A stretch of DNA of 64,000 nucleotides, taken from positions 186,001 to 250,000 of the forward strand of contig CAJXPB010000002.1 of NCBI GenBank assembly GCA_913057905.1, given 5' to 3'. The position numbers were made by a program, and so were the translations under genes. Below the pieces are notes generated by a model, which did no database searches, was not told where the DNA came from, and was given only the letters and a program-made list of their open reading frames with translations. Below, in pieces: positions 34,453-43,469 of this stretch (positions are counted from its first letter, which is position 1; every line of letters starts with the position of its first letter). The stretch is from an uncultured Pseudomonadota bacterium. Lineage in GTDB: Bacteria > Myxococcota_A > Bradymonadia > Bradymonadales > Bradymonadaceae.

Positions 34453-35166
34453 TCACGCCTGGTCCGCCACATTGTCGACGATCCGGTCGACGGCGGCCTC
34501 TGGGTCGTCTGCCCCGTAGATCGACCGGCCCATCACCAGATAGTCGCTGCCGGCCTCCAGCGCCCGGCCCGGGGTCATCACGCGTTTCTGGTCCGACGTG
34601 TCGTCGCCCGGCAATCGGATTCCCGGCGTGACCAGCAAGGCCTCGGGCCCCAGAAGCTGGCGCATCCGGCCGGCTTCCTTCGCCGAGCAGACGATTCCGT
34701 CGGCGCCAGCTTCGTCGGCCATCTTGGCCAGCCCTTCAGCCCACGCCTCCAGTTTTTGACCGCCGGCAACCTGACGCACGTCCTCGGCATCGAGACTCGT
34801 CAAGGCGGTCACGCCGACGACCTTGACTCTGGAGCCCGCTTTTCGGGCCGCCTCTTCGATCATCGCGCGCCCGCCCGAGGCATGGACGGTCGTCAAAAAG
34901 ACGCCATCCAGCCGGGCCGCCTCGGCGACGGCCGCGCCGACCACCGAGGGGATGTCGTGAAACTTCAGGTCCAAAAAGACCGATCCGCCCCGCGCGGCGA
35001 TCTCCTCGACGAGCTCGGGCCCGTGGCGGGTAAAGAGCTTGTTGCCGATCTTGAAGTGATCGATGCGCCCGGCCAGCCGCTCGACCAACTTGAGCGCGCG
35101 CCTGTCGTCGTCGACGTCCAGGGCGGCGATGACCTGGTTTTTTACCTGTTCGGCGGCGTCCGTCAC
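34453..35166 (-). CDS. pyrF: Orotidine 5'-phosphate decarboxylase
   Basis: A 237-residue enzyme catalysing the last step of UMP synthesis. VIAALDVDDDRRAL starts the barrel. The catalytic Lys-Asp array is in FLDLKFHDIPSVVGAAV, and HASGGRAMIEEA, LLVTPGIRLPG and SDYLVMGRSIYGADDP are the phosphate-binding and closing motifs. The start is a GTG one base after the proS stop, implying translational coupling. rlmB follows. Confidence 0.96.
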   Translation of the reverse strand: MTDAAEQVKNQVIAALDVDDDRRALKLVERLAGRIDHFKIGNKLFTRHGPELVEEIAARGGSVFLDLKFHDIPSVVGAAVAEAARLDGVFLTTVHASGGRAMIEEAARKAGSRVKVVGVTALTSLDAEDVRQVAGGQKLEAWAEGLAKMADEAGADGIVCSAKEAGRMRQLLGPEALLVTPGIRLPGDDTSDQKRVMTPGRALEAGSDYLVMGRSIYGADDPEAAVDRIVDNVADQA

Positions 35167-35167
35167 G

Positions 35168-36901
35168 TCATGCCCCTCGCTCTTCGACGATCTCGACGAT
35201 GCGGTCGGCGACCTCGTCGACCGGGACGAGTTCGTCGTCGTCCTCCTCGCGGAGTTTCAGCTCCACGTTGCCATCCTCCAGCCCGCGGGTGCCGATGGCG
35301 ACGCGCACCGGGATGCCGATCAAATCCGCATCCTTGAACTTGGCGCCGACGCCCTCGTCGCGGTCATCGATCATGACCTCGACTCCGGCTTCCTGCAGCT
35401 CCTCGTAGATCTCCTCGCCGGTCTCGACGACCTCGTCGGAGTTCATCTGAAGCGGCAGCACCGTAGCGTGGTACGGCGCGATCGGCATCGGCCAGATCAG
35501 CCCGTGTTCGTCATGATTCTGCTCGGCGACCGCCGCCAGAATCCGGGTGATGCCCATGCCGTAACAACCCATGATCAACGACTGGTCGACGCCCTCGTCG
35601 GTCTGGACGCTGGCGCCCATGGCGTCGGAGTATTTCGTGCCCAGGTAAAAGACGTGCCCGACCTCGATGCCGCGACTCGTCTCCAGGGCAGTTCCGCACT
35701 CGGGACAGGGATCGCCGGCCTCGGCCTCGCGCAGATCGGCGAAGCCCTCGACGTCGAAGTCGCGCTCCCAGTTGACGTTGCGCCGGTGCGTGTCGTCGGC
35801 ATTCGCCCCGACCACGAAATTCGCCATCTCGCGGACGGCGTTGTCGGCGTAGACCGGCACATCGAGGCCAACGGGCCCGGCGTAACCGACCGACGCGCCG
35901 GTCAGGTCGTAGACGGTCCCGTCGTCGGCCATCTCCAGGGTGGCGAACTCCATGCCGACCTGGTCGCGCAGGAAGTCGCGAACCTTGATGTCGTTGGCCG
36001 CATGATCGCCGCGCACCAGGACTGCCACGGCCTGGTCGTCGACTTCATACAACAGCGTCTTGACGCAGTCGGTCGGCTCGACGCCGAGAAAGTCGCAGAC
36101 CTCACCGATCGTCGTCTTGCCCGGCGTCTCAACGGTCTCCATCGACTCCAGGTCGCCGGCCTCGGGCGCCTCGAATCCGTCGGCGGGCAGCTGGGCCTTC
36201 TCGATGTTGGCGGCGTATCCGCAGTCGGGACAACTGACGAGCTTGTCCTCACCGGTATCGGTGACGACCTGAAACTCGTGGCTCTTTTCCCCGCCGATGG
36301 CGCCGGTGTCGGCCTCGACGGCGCTCCAATCGAATCCGAGCCGATCGCAGATGCGCCCGTAGGCTTCGTACATCTGCTCGTAGCTCGCTTCGGCGCCCTC
36401 TTCGTCCAGATCGAAGGAGTATGCATCCTTCATGATAAATTCGCGCCCGCGAAGCAGCCCGAAGCGGGCCCGCGGCTCGTCGCGAAATTTCGTCTGGATC
36501 TGGTACAGATTCAGCGGCAGTTGCTTGTAGCTGTTGAGCTCGCCGCGCACCAAATCAGTAATGACCTCTTCGTGGGTCGGCCCCAGGCAAAATTCGCCAC
36601 CCTTGCGATCCTCGAAGCGCAGAAGCTCCGGCCCGTAGTCGTCCCAACGGCCCGATTCCTGCCACAACTCCGAGGGCTGGACGCCGGGCATCAGGATCTC
36701 CTGGGCGCCCGCGGCATCCATCTCCTCGCGCACGATGCGCTGGATCTTCTTGACGCTCTTCCACCCCAGCGGCAGAAACGTGTAGATACCTCGGGTCAGT
36801 TGGCGGACGTACCCGCCGCGGATCAGCAGCTTGTGGCTGGCGATCTCCGCGTCGGCGGGATCTTCTTTTCGCGTCGGCATGAACATGCGTGACAGACGCA
36901 T
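35168..36901 (-). CDS. proS: Prolyl-tRNA synthetase (bacterial type with editing domain)
   Basis: A 577-residue class II synthetase. Motif 1 region GGYVRQLTRGIYTFLPLG, motif 2 with FRDEPRARFGLLRGREFIMK, and motif 3 with GCYGMGITRILAAVAEQ. A YbaK-like editing domain is inserted at ~225-385 (TIGEVCDFLGVEPTDCVKTL, VRGDHAANDIKV). The anticodon-binding domain ends the protein (ATVLPLQMN, VMIDDRDEGVGAKFKDADLI). Full length and intact. It is the first gene of the proS-pyrF-rlmB run. Confidence 0.97.
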   Translation of the reverse strand: MRLSRMFMPTRKEDPADAEIASHKLLIRGGYVRQLTRGIYTFLPLGWKSVKKIQRIVREEMDAAGAQEILMPGVQPSELWQESGRWDDYGPELLRFEDRKGGEFCLGPTHEEVITDLVRGELNSYKQLPLNLYQIQTKFRDEPRARFGLLRGREFIMKDAYSFDLDEEGAEASYEQMYEAYGRICDRLGFDWSAVEADTGAIGGEKSHEFQVVTDTGEDKLVSCPDCGYAANIEKAQLPADGFEAPEAGDLESMETVETPGKTTIGEVCDFLGVEPTDCVKTLLYEVDDQAVAVLVRGDHAANDIKVRDFLRDQVGMEFATLEMADDGTVYDLTGASVGYAGPVGLDVPVYADNAVREMANFVVGANADDTHRRNVNWERDFDVEGFADLREAEAGDPCPECGTALETSRGIEVGHVFYLGTKYSDAMGASVQTDEGVDQSLIMGCYGMGITRILAAVAEQNHDEHGLIWPMPIAPYHATVLPLQMNSDEVVETGEEIYEELQEAGVEVMIDDRDEGVGAKFKDADLIGIPVRVAIGTRGLEDGNVELKLREEDDDELVPVDEVADRIVEIVEERGA

Positions 36902-37022
36902 CGGGGTCTCCGTCTTCAGATCAAGAAATGGGGAGCTAACAAACTGCGCAGATACACGAGACGTAGCCGTGCCTAGCGCAGCACTTTCAGACCGTCAATC
37001 TGTGGGGAAGTGGATACGGTAC

Positions 37023-37937
37023 TCAGCGTACCGGCAGGTCGACCCGGCGACGATCGACGGTCGACAGGGTGAAGGTCGAGGCCTCCAGTCCGTCGATATC
37101 GACCGGCTCGGAGGTGACTCGCCTGACCGCCACATCCAGGTGGGGGCGGTCCTCGGTCACCTGCTCCAGAAGGTCGGCCGGGATGGTAAAGCGCCCGTCG
37201 TCCTCGAGTCGGCAGCGAAGCTGCACACGCTCGGAGCCATAGCCGCTGTCGAGGTCGACAAAGACGTCGCCTCCGCGGGCCGACGCCCCGGTCCAACGAA
37301 GCGTCATCCCGGAGTCGACGGTGCCGACGTCTGCGGTGGGTGACAGCAGCCGGATCGGCGCAGGCGCCTCGAGTTCGACGTGAAATCCGCCCATCTCGCC
37401 TTTGCCCGGCGCCTGAAAACTGTAGCGTGTGCCCGGCTCATAGTTCAGCATCGGCCCCGAGGCCTGACGCTCGCGGCGGCGTTCATCAGTGCCGTAGATG
37501 ACCCCTGAGAAGGAACTCGAAAGGTCCGGCAGGCGCCGCGCCTGAAGTTCCAGATGATCGGTGGGTCCCTCGACGGTAATCGGGCCGACATTCAGAAGCC
37601 GAAGACGCATGTTCCGGTCGCTGCGGCTCCGGCCATCGAAGGCGAGCCCCGATTCCAGGCTGCAGGTGTCGCGGTCGAGCGCATCGTCGCGCGTCCAGAC
37701 TTCCAGCGCATCCAGCGCCCGGTCGGCCGGCACATTCATGGCATTCAAAAACTGGGCGTGCACCTGAAGTGCCCCGTTGGCGGCCATCTCGAATTCCGCC
37801 AGCAGTGTGCCGGTACGCGAGGAGGTGACCGCCTGATCCGAGCTCGAATCACGCGGCGGCAGCGGCTCTTCGACGGAACAGGCCGTCGACGCCAGCATCA
37901 CCCCGATCAGCACCAGACTGTGAATCGGCTTGCGCAT
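37023..37937 (-). CDS. Predicted lipoprotein of unknown function
   Basis: A 304-residue protein starting MRKPIHSLVLIGVMLASTAC, with a lipobox Cys at residue 20. The mature part is beta-rich with repeated charged strand segments (LRLLNVGPITVEGPTDHLEL, FHVELEAPAPIRLLSPTAD). No named domain is seen. The open frame continues upstream to 38105 through repeat DNA, but the ATG at 37937 gives the lipoprotein signal and is clearly the start. It is preceded by the repeat array at 38059-38463 and followed by a 121-bp gap to proS with nothing notable. Confidence 0.72.
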   Translation of the reverse strand: MRKPIHSLVLIGVMLASTACSVEEPLPPRDSSSDQAVTSSRTGTLLAEFEMAANGALQVHAQFLNAMNVPADRALDALEVWTRDDALDRDTCSLESGLAFDGRSRSDRNMRLRLLNVGPITVEGPTDHLELQARRLPDLSSSFSGVIYGTDERRRERQASGPMLNYEPGTRYSFQAPGKGEMGGFHVELEAPAPIRLLSPTADVGTVDSGMTLRWTGASARGGDVFVDLDSGYGSERVQLRCRLEDDGRFTIPADLLEQVTEDRPHLDVAVRRVTSEPVDIDGLEASTFTLSTVDRRRVDLPVR

Positions 37938-38058
37938 GCGCTCTAATTCGGTCTTGAGACACTCACACGTCTCCCATCGGACAGGGACGCTTACAATAAA
38001 AAGGCTAGCATTGGGAAGGGGAGAGTCAAGATCCGCGTGGTCGCGGGGGGCACGTCTT

Positions 38059-38257
38059 CGCGTCTCGCGTAGGACGTACGAGGTACGACGGGGTCCGCGG
38101 AGCACGGGGCCGCGTCTCGCGTAGGACGTACGAGGTACGACGGGATCCGCGAAGCACGGGGCCGCGTGACGCGTAGGACGTACGAGGTACGACGGGATCC
38201 GCGGAGCACGGGGCCGCGTCTCGCGTAGGACGTACGAGGTACGACGGGATCCGCGGG
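38059..38257 (-). repeat. Module A repeat, four 52-bp tandem units
   Basis: Units starting CGCGTCTCGCGTAGGACGTA at 38059, 38111, 38163 (here CGCGTGACGCG) and 38215 are spaced exactly 52 bp. Read on the minus strand they match the 53-bp units at 51861-52018 and the single copies near 1.3, 19.1 and 58.55 kb. They fill the gap between a lipoprotein gene and the kinase gene. Confidence 0.9.
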
Positions 38258-38282
38258 GCTGTGAGTGCGTAGATCATGAGTG

Positions 38283-38463
38283 TGCGGAGGAGGACACCCC
38301 TGCAAGCACGAAGATCGGTTGCTGCGCTGGAAGTTCCGCGAGCACGGAGATGGACAATCGCCGCGCGCCGGAGGCGCGTATCGTTGACCCCAGCGCGCTG
38401 GAGGCGCCCCGGCGGGGCGGGGGCGCCTCCGAGCCTGGGGGTGTCCCAAGCACGAAAACCCAC
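38283..38463 (+). repeat. Second class of intergenic repeat, inverted partner at 51.5 kb
   Basis: GCAAGCACGAAGATCGGTTG, then AAGTTCCGCGAGCACGGAGA, then hairpin-rich GCGCGCCGGAGGCGCG, ending CCTGGGGGTGTCCCAAGCAC. Its reverse complement matches 51496-51651 along most of its length. It ends 65 bp before the kinase start. Confidence 0.8.
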
Positions 38464-38527
38464 CCCCTCCCGACCTCACAAGAATTTGTCGACGCACAAA
38501 GCTTCGGCTGATAGTGTGCTTGGCGCG

Positions 38528-39943
38528 ATGAAGCAATGCGTCGAATGTGACATTGAATTGCCGGACGATACCTTCTTTTGTCCGGAGTGTGGCCAGGCCC
38601 TGACGGAGTCATCGACGACCGAGGGGACGGGTGCGTCGGAGCTGGTGGGTCGGACGTTTTTTGGGGAGTACACGATCACCGATCACCTCGGCGAAGGGGG
38701 CATGGGTGCGGTGTATCTGGCCAAGCAAGACACGATCGACCAGCGCATCGCGCTGAAGGTGCTGCACCCGGAGGCCGCCGAGAGCGACGAGATCATCCAG
38801 CGCTTCCACCGCGAGGCGCGGGTGATCAGCATGCTCTCTCATCCGAATATCGTGCGGGTCTTCATCTTCGGGCGGACCGAGGACGACCTGCTCTTTTTGG
38901 TGATGGAGTACGTCGACGGCGTGGAGCTGCGCGAGCGGCTCGATGGCACCCCGATGGACGAGCTGGTGGCCATCAAGATCATGAAGCAGGTCTGCAGTGC
39001 CGTCGCCGAGGCCCACGATCTGGGCATCATTCACCGAGACCTTAAGCCCGAAAACATTCTGTTGACCGAGTTTCGCGGCGACGACAATTTCGCCAAGATC
39101 CTCGATTTCGGGATCGCCAAGATCAAATATCCCGAGGGGCAGCAGGGTCCACAGTTGACCAAGGCCGGCATCGTCTACGGCACCCCCGAGTATCTGTCGC
39201 CCGAGCAGGCCCAGGCTCACGACCTGGACCCGCGAACCGACATCTATGCACTGGGGTGTATGCTCTTCGAGATGTTGACCGGGCGCATGCCGTTCCAGGC
39301 CGACAGCTCCGTCGAGATCCTCAAACAGAAGGTCTTCGAGGATCCCCCCTTGGCGGCCAACCACGGGGACATCGCACCGACGATGAACGAAATCATCGCC
39401 ACGGCGATGGCTCAGGACCGGGAAAACCGCTTCGACGAGGCCCTGGAGATGTTCGAGGCGCTGGATTACCGCGAAGAGGAGATCCGTTCGGAGCGTCAGA
39501 TTTCGACGCGCGAGACGTGGTTCCCAGGCAGGGAATTGACCGGCGTTCATCAGACGGTCGAGACCGACGGGGCCGAAGACGACGATCAAGAAGACAACGA
39601 TCAAAAGGTCGCGCGGACCCTGCCGCGACCCGGCGAAGGGGCGCGGGAGTCGACGTCTCGAGAGTCATCCGGTCAACCGCAGCGCCCGGACCCCGCATCG
39701 AACCAGCAGTCGAGCGGCGGACGGGAGATCCCCGAGACGCGAGCGCAGGCCCCACCCCAGCAACATGACACCTCCCAGCCGAGCACTCAGATCATGGATC
39801 CCCCGCCGGGCGCCCCGGGATCGGACGAGTTCTCCGGTCAGCAGCGGTCGGTCAAACACCATCTACTGTTGGGCGGGGTCATCGGTGTCTCGATCATTGT
39901 GGCATGCTTGGTCGCCTACTTTGGCTATGTAACGCTCATGTGA
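38528..39943 (+). CDS. Serine/threonine protein kinase with zinc ribbon and C-terminal membrane anchor
   Basis: A 471-residue Hanks-type kinase. The N-terminus has a Cys4 ribbon (CVEC at 4-7, CPEC at 18-21). The kinase domain covers ~46-310: glycine loop LGEGGMGAVYLAK, Lys 77 in ALKV, catalytic HRDLKPEN at 169-176, DFG at 193-195, and GTPEYLSPEQ in the activation segment. A Ser/Gln/Pro-rich linker follows. One helix (LLLGGVIGVSIIVACLVAYF) then anchors it, so the kinase is cytoplasmic. The start at 38528 excludes repeat-derived sequence. It is 2 bp from the next gene, the ABC ATPase, suggesting an operon. Confidence 0.9.
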   Translation: MKQCVECDIELPDDTFFCPECGQALTESSTTEGTGASELVGRTFFGEYTITDHLGEGGMGAVYLAKQDTIDQRIALKVLHPEAAESDEIIQRFHREARVISMLSHPNIVRVFIFGRTEDDLLFLVMEYVDGVELRERLDGTPMDELVAIKIMKQVCSAVAEAHDLGIIHRDLKPENILLTEFRGDDNFAKILDFGIAKIKYPEGQQGPQLTKAGIVYGTPEYLSPEQAQAHDLDPRTDIYALGCMLFEMLTGRMPFQADSSVEILKQKVFEDPPLAANHGDIAPTMNEIIATAMAQDRENRFDEALEMFEALDYREEEIRSERQISTRETWFPGRELTGVHQTVETDGAEDDDQEDNDQKVARTLPRPGEGARESTSRESSGQPQRPDPASNQQSSGGREIPETRAQAPPQQHDTSQPSTQIMDPPPGAPGSDEFSGQQRSVKHHLLLGGVIGVSIIVACLVAYFGYVTLM

Positions 39944-39945
39944 GC

Positions 39946-40863
39946 ATGCTCTTTTCTACGGATACGCTGACAAAAACCTACGGGTCGGAGCGCGCCGTCG
40001 ACGGTTTGTCCGTCGATGTGCCGGAGGGCCGCGTGGGACTGTTGGGGCCAAACGGCGCCGGCAAGTCGACGCTGATCCGGCTGCTTCTTGGCCTGATCGA
40101 TCCGGACCACGGGTCGCTGGAGTTACTAGGCAAACCGGTGCAGCCCCACGAACCGGGCTCGCGACGCACCATCGGCTACATGCCCGAACACGACGCCCAC
40201 CTTCCGCACATGACCGCCGTCGAATCGGTGGCCTACAGCGGGCGTTTGTCGGGGCTTCCACGGCAGGCGTCGTTCCAGCGGGCTCATCAGGTGCTCCGGT
40301 ATGTGGGCCTCGACGAGGCACGCTACCGGCCCCTGAGCGGCTATTCGACGGGCATGCTCCAGCGCGCCAAACTCGCCCAGAGCATCGTCCACGACCCAGA
40401 TCTTTTGTTTCTGGACGAGCCGACCAGTGGTCTCGACCCCGACGGCCGGCGAGAGATGCTGGAATTGGTCGGCGATCTGGGGGAGCGCGGCACCGACTTG
40501 ATCGTCTCGAGCCATCTGCTGCACGAAGTCGAGCAGGTCTGCGACCGCGTGTTGGTCCTGGACGACGGCCAGGTCGCCTTTGAAGGGGCCATCGCCGAGA
40601 TGACCGGCGACGATGGAGACGTCGTCGAGGTTCAAGTCCGCGCCGAGCTCACTCCGCTGGCCCAGGCCCTGGATGAGCGCGGCTGGTCATTCGAGCGAGA
40701 CGACACCACGCTTCGGGTCGAACTCGGAGCCGATCGCTCCAAAGACGAGCTGCTCGAGATCGCCCTGGACGCGGGGGTCCAGATCCGCCACTTCATGCCC
40801 GCCAGGCGCAGTTTGGAAGCTGCCGTCCTGGGCGTCCTCGACCCCAAGCAGCGCGCCGAGTAA
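39946..40863 (+). CDS. ABC transporter ATP-binding protein
   Basis: A 305-residue ATPase. Walker A GPNGAGKST at ~35, an ABC signature region LSGYSTGMLQRAKLAQ, Walker B LLFLDEPTSGLDP and the H-loop in IVSSHLLHEVEQ. A ~80-residue C-terminal extension follows, as in DrrA/CcmA-like multidrug or lipid exporters. The ATG at 39946 lies 2 bp after the kinase stop and avoids the longer frame. First transporter gene of the unit; it appears paired with the permease at 40866. Confidence 0.92.
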   Translation: MLFSTDTLTKTYGSERAVDGLSVDVPEGRVGLLGPNGAGKSTLIRLLLGLIDPDHGSLELLGKPVQPHEPGSRRTIGYMPEHDAHLPHMTAVESVAYSGRLSGLPRQASFQRAHQVLRYVGLDEARYRPLSGYSTGMLQRAKLAQSIVHDPDLLFLDEPTSGLDPDGRREMLELVGDLGERGTDLIVSSHLLHEVEQVCDRVLVLDDGQVAFEGAIAEMTGDDGDVVEVQVRAELTPLAQALDERGWSFERDDTTLRVELGADRSKDELLEIALDAGVQIRHFMPARRSLEAAVLGVLDPKQRAE

Positions 40864-40865
40864 CC

Positions 40866-41708
40866 ATGCCGATCCATCCCGACAGTTACGAACCCTACGA
40901 TGGGCCGCGCGGCACCGAGCGTCCCTGGTGGACCGTGGCGCGCCAGACCCTCGGGTCGATGCTGTCGTGGACGCGAACCAAGCTGACCCTTCTGGCGGTC
41001 TGGGTTTTTCCCGCCCTGGCGCTGATCGGCGTGATCGTCGAGTACAGCCTGCGGTCGTCGGGGACCGAACTCCCGGTGCCCGAGGGCCAGTTCGTCGGCG
41101 CCTTTGCGACGTACCAGGCCTACGCCGTGGCGCTGGTCTACCTGGCCTCGGGATGCGGCATCGTCAGCCACGACATCCGCTACCGGACCCTGCCCTTTGT
41201 GCTGTCGAAACCGATCACCCGTTGGGACTACCTGGGCGGAAAACTTTTGGGGCTGTCGCTTCTGGGAGCCCTGACCGCGGTGGTGCCGACCCTTCTGGTG
41301 GGTGCGCTTCGACTCGGCATGCTCGCTTCGATCGACCTGGCCGGGCCCATCGTGGGCGCGACCCTCGCGGCACTGGGTGTGGCCATCGCGGCAGTCGTGG
41401 TCACGGCGGCTCTGGTCGGCGCCATCTCGAGTCTCTCCGGGCGAACTGGCCTGGTGGTTCTTGGGGTCATCGGTGCCTTCGTGGCGCCCTGGATCCTGAG
41501 TTCGATCCTGCAGTTGGCCACCGAGGCGAAGGCCGCGGGAAATCTGGTGAGTCTGCACGGGGCATTTTCGCTCGTCATCGATCAGTGGATCTATGGCGAC
41601 GCTTCGGGCGTGCCGGCGTGGAGTCCATTCGTTGCGCTGGGCGTCCTCTGCGGCGGCTCGATCGCGGTGATGCACTGGCGGCTCAAGCAGGCGGGGGACA
41701 TTCACTGA
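40866..41708 (+). CDS. ABC transporter permease (ABC-2 type)
   Basis: A 280-residue membrane protein. A cytoplasmic N-terminus leads to LTLLAVWVFPALALIGVIVE. It has about six predicted helices in the ABC-2 arrangement, including GATLAALGVAIAAVVVTAAL. The family segment SKPITRWDYLGGKLLGLSLL, shared by NosY-like permeases, precedes the third helix. Its start is 2 bp after the ATPase stop, and its stop overlaps the next ATPase start (TGATG), so translation is coupled. Substrate unknown. Confidence 0.88.
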   Translation: MPIHPDSYEPYDGPRGTERPWWTVARQTLGSMLSWTRTKLTLLAVWVFPALALIGVIVEYSLRSSGTELPVPEGQFVGAFATYQAYAVALVYLASGCGIVSHDIRYRTLPFVLSKPITRWDYLGGKLLGLSLLGALTAVVPTLLVGALRLGMLASIDLAGPIVGATLAALGVAIAAVVVTAALVGAISSLSGRTGLVVLGVIGAFVAPWILSSILQLATEAKAAGNLVSLHGAFSLVIDQWIYGDASGVPAWSPFVALGVLCGGSIAVMHWRLKQAGDIH

Positions 41709-42655
41709 TGACCGACGCAATTCCCACAACCGGCGGCGACCCGAAGACCATTCAGGTACGCAAGGCGTCGTACTGGTACGACGATGTGATCGGCATCAAC
41801 GATCTGTCGGTCGACATCGGACCGGGCGTCACCGGGCTCCTGGGACCCAACGGCGCCGGAAAGTCGACGCTGATGAAGGTAATCTCGGGCCAGCTTTCGC
41901 CCAGGACCGGCGAGGTGCGCATCAACAAACGGCCGCTGGCCGGAAACCCCGAGGTCTTTGCCGATATCGGGTTTGTACCGGAGTTCGATGCCTTTTGGCA
42001 GGGCATGTCGGGCCGCGAGTTCGTGGTCTATCTGACGCGGCTTCACGGCCTCGATAAGTCGAATGCCGCCGCCGCGGCCGAGCGCGCCATCGAGCGGGTG
42101 GGCCTGACCGACGACGCCGACCGGCCGGTGTCCGATTACTCCAAGGGGATGCGCCAACGCATCAAGGTCGCTCAGGCCCTGGCCCACGAGCCAAACTGCC
42201 TGCTTTTGGACGAGCCGCTCAACGGCACGGATCCCGTCGGCCGTCGCCACATCATCGACCTGATTCGCGAGCTCGGGGCGGCCGGCACCACGGTCGTCGT
42301 CTCGAGCCACGTGCTCCACGAGATCGAGCAGATGACCGACGAGGTCGTGCTGATCCACAGCGGCCGGGTCCTGGCCGACGGGCACATCCAGGAGATCCGG
42401 GATCTTATCGACGAGCACCCGCACACCATTCACGTCGACTGTGACAGGCCGCGGGAGCTGGCCGCCGAACTGGTCGGCTTTGAGGACGTCGTCCGCGTCG
42501 AGCTGGCCGACGACCACGTGCGGGTAGCCACCCGGGATCCGGCGGCGTGCTACGACCGAATTCCGCGGCTGACGCTCGAGAACGACTTTGGCTTCCAGGG
42601 CATGACCTCGCCGGACAACGACCTGGACGCCGTCTTTCAGTATCTCGTCGACTGA
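41708..42655 (+). CDS. ABC transporter ATP-binding protein
   Basis: A 315-residue second ATPase of the unit. YWYDDVIGINDLSVDIGPGV leads into Walker A GPNGAGKST, then a signature region VSDYSKGMRQRIKVAQALA, Walker B CLLLDEPLNGTDP and H-loop VVSSHVLHEIEQ. It is a paralogue of the ATPase at 39946. The start at 41708 overlaps the previous stop. Upstream codons of the long frame belong to the permease region. A C-terminal extension of ~80 residues is similar to that of the first ATPase. Confidence 0.92.
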   Translation: MTDAIPTTGGDPKTIQVRKASYWYDDVIGINDLSVDIGPGVTGLLGPNGAGKSTLMKVISGQLSPRTGEVRINKRPLAGNPEVFADIGFVPEFDAFWQGMSGREFVVYLTRLHGLDKSNAAAAAERAIERVGLTDDADRPVSDYSKGMRQRIKVAQALAHEPNCLLLDEPLNGTDPVGRRHIIDLIRELGAAGTTVVVSSHVLHEIEQMTDEVVLIHSGRVLADGHIQEIRDLIDEHPHTIHVDCDRPRELAAELVGFEDVVRVELADDHVRVATRDPAACYDRIPRLTLENDFGFQGMTSPDNDLDAVFQYLVD

Positions 42656-42670
42656 CCTCTCAGGGAGACC

Positions 42671-43468
42671 ATGCCGAGCAGCGATCGACAGACCGCCGGG
42701 GCGACCTCGATCGGAGTGCTGATGTCCGAGGAGCTGCGACGGGTGTTACGTCGTCGTGCCACCTGGATCGTGGGTGGTCTCGGGGTGCTGGTCGCCCTGG
42801 TGATGGTCGGCATCTCGGCCTTCACGTCACTGGATGGGCACGGGGTCTATCGCACGACGCTAAACGGCCTGATGCGCCCGCTGGTGATCCCGTTTGTGGC
42901 GATCCTTCTGGGCGGTCCGCTGATCGTCGAGGAGGTCGAACAGCGCACGCTGCCGTATCTGTTGCTTCGGCCGATTCCCCGCGCTCAACTCTTTGCCGGA
43001 AAGCTGATTCCGGCGGCCGCAGTCGGCGCGGCGCTGACGGGAGCGATGCTGGGAATCGTGTACCTGGGCTGCGAAGTCCCGTCGATGGGATGGGGCGACA
43101 CGATCGCCGACTTCGGTGTGACGTTCGGTGGCGTGGGGCTTGCGACGGTCGCCTACACGGCGGTCTTCGCCGCGCTTGGGGCCCTGTTTAGCTCATCGTT
43201 GTATGCGGGCATTCTCTACTACGGAGTGGTCGAGCTCGTGATCAGCCAACTGCCGATCATCAAGCTCGTCAGCGTGCAGTACCACCTGGCCAACATGACC
43301 GGCTCCGAGACGGCAAATCCCGGCGGGTCTTCATTGATTTCGGCCCTCCTGAGCGGCGCGTCGATCGGGCTCCCCTGGTGGGTCTCGATGCTCTTTTTGG
43401 CCGGCCTCACCGTCGCGATGACCGGCGTTGGAGGACTGGTGCTGTCGAAGAAGCAGTTCGAGATCTGA
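42671..43468 (+). CDS. ABC transporter permease (ABC-2 type)
   Basis: A 265-residue membrane protein with about six helices (WIVGGLGVLVALVMVGIS, LVIPFVAILLGGPLIVEE, LVAMLFLAG-type segments). It has the shared RPIPRAQLFAGKLI block that matches the SKPITRWDYLGGKL block of the first permease. GGGAG precedes the ATG. It completes a two-ATPase, two-permease system that may form one heteromeric or two related exporters. Convergent with the RNB ribonuclease, with 1 bp between stop codons. Confidence 0.87.
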   Translation: MPSSDRQTAGATSIGVLMSEELRRVLRRRATWIVGGLGVLVALVMVGISAFTSLDGHGVYRTTLNGLMRPLVIPFVAILLGGPLIVEEVEQRTLPYLLLRPIPRAQLFAGKLIPAAAVGAALTGAMLGIVYLGCEVPSMGWGDTIADFGVTFGGVGLATVAYTAVFAALGALFSSSLYAGILYYGVVELVISQLPIIKLVSVQYHLANMTGSETANPGGSSLISALLSGASIGLPWWVSMLFLAGLTVAMTGVGGLVLSKKQFEI

Positions 43469-43469
43469 C

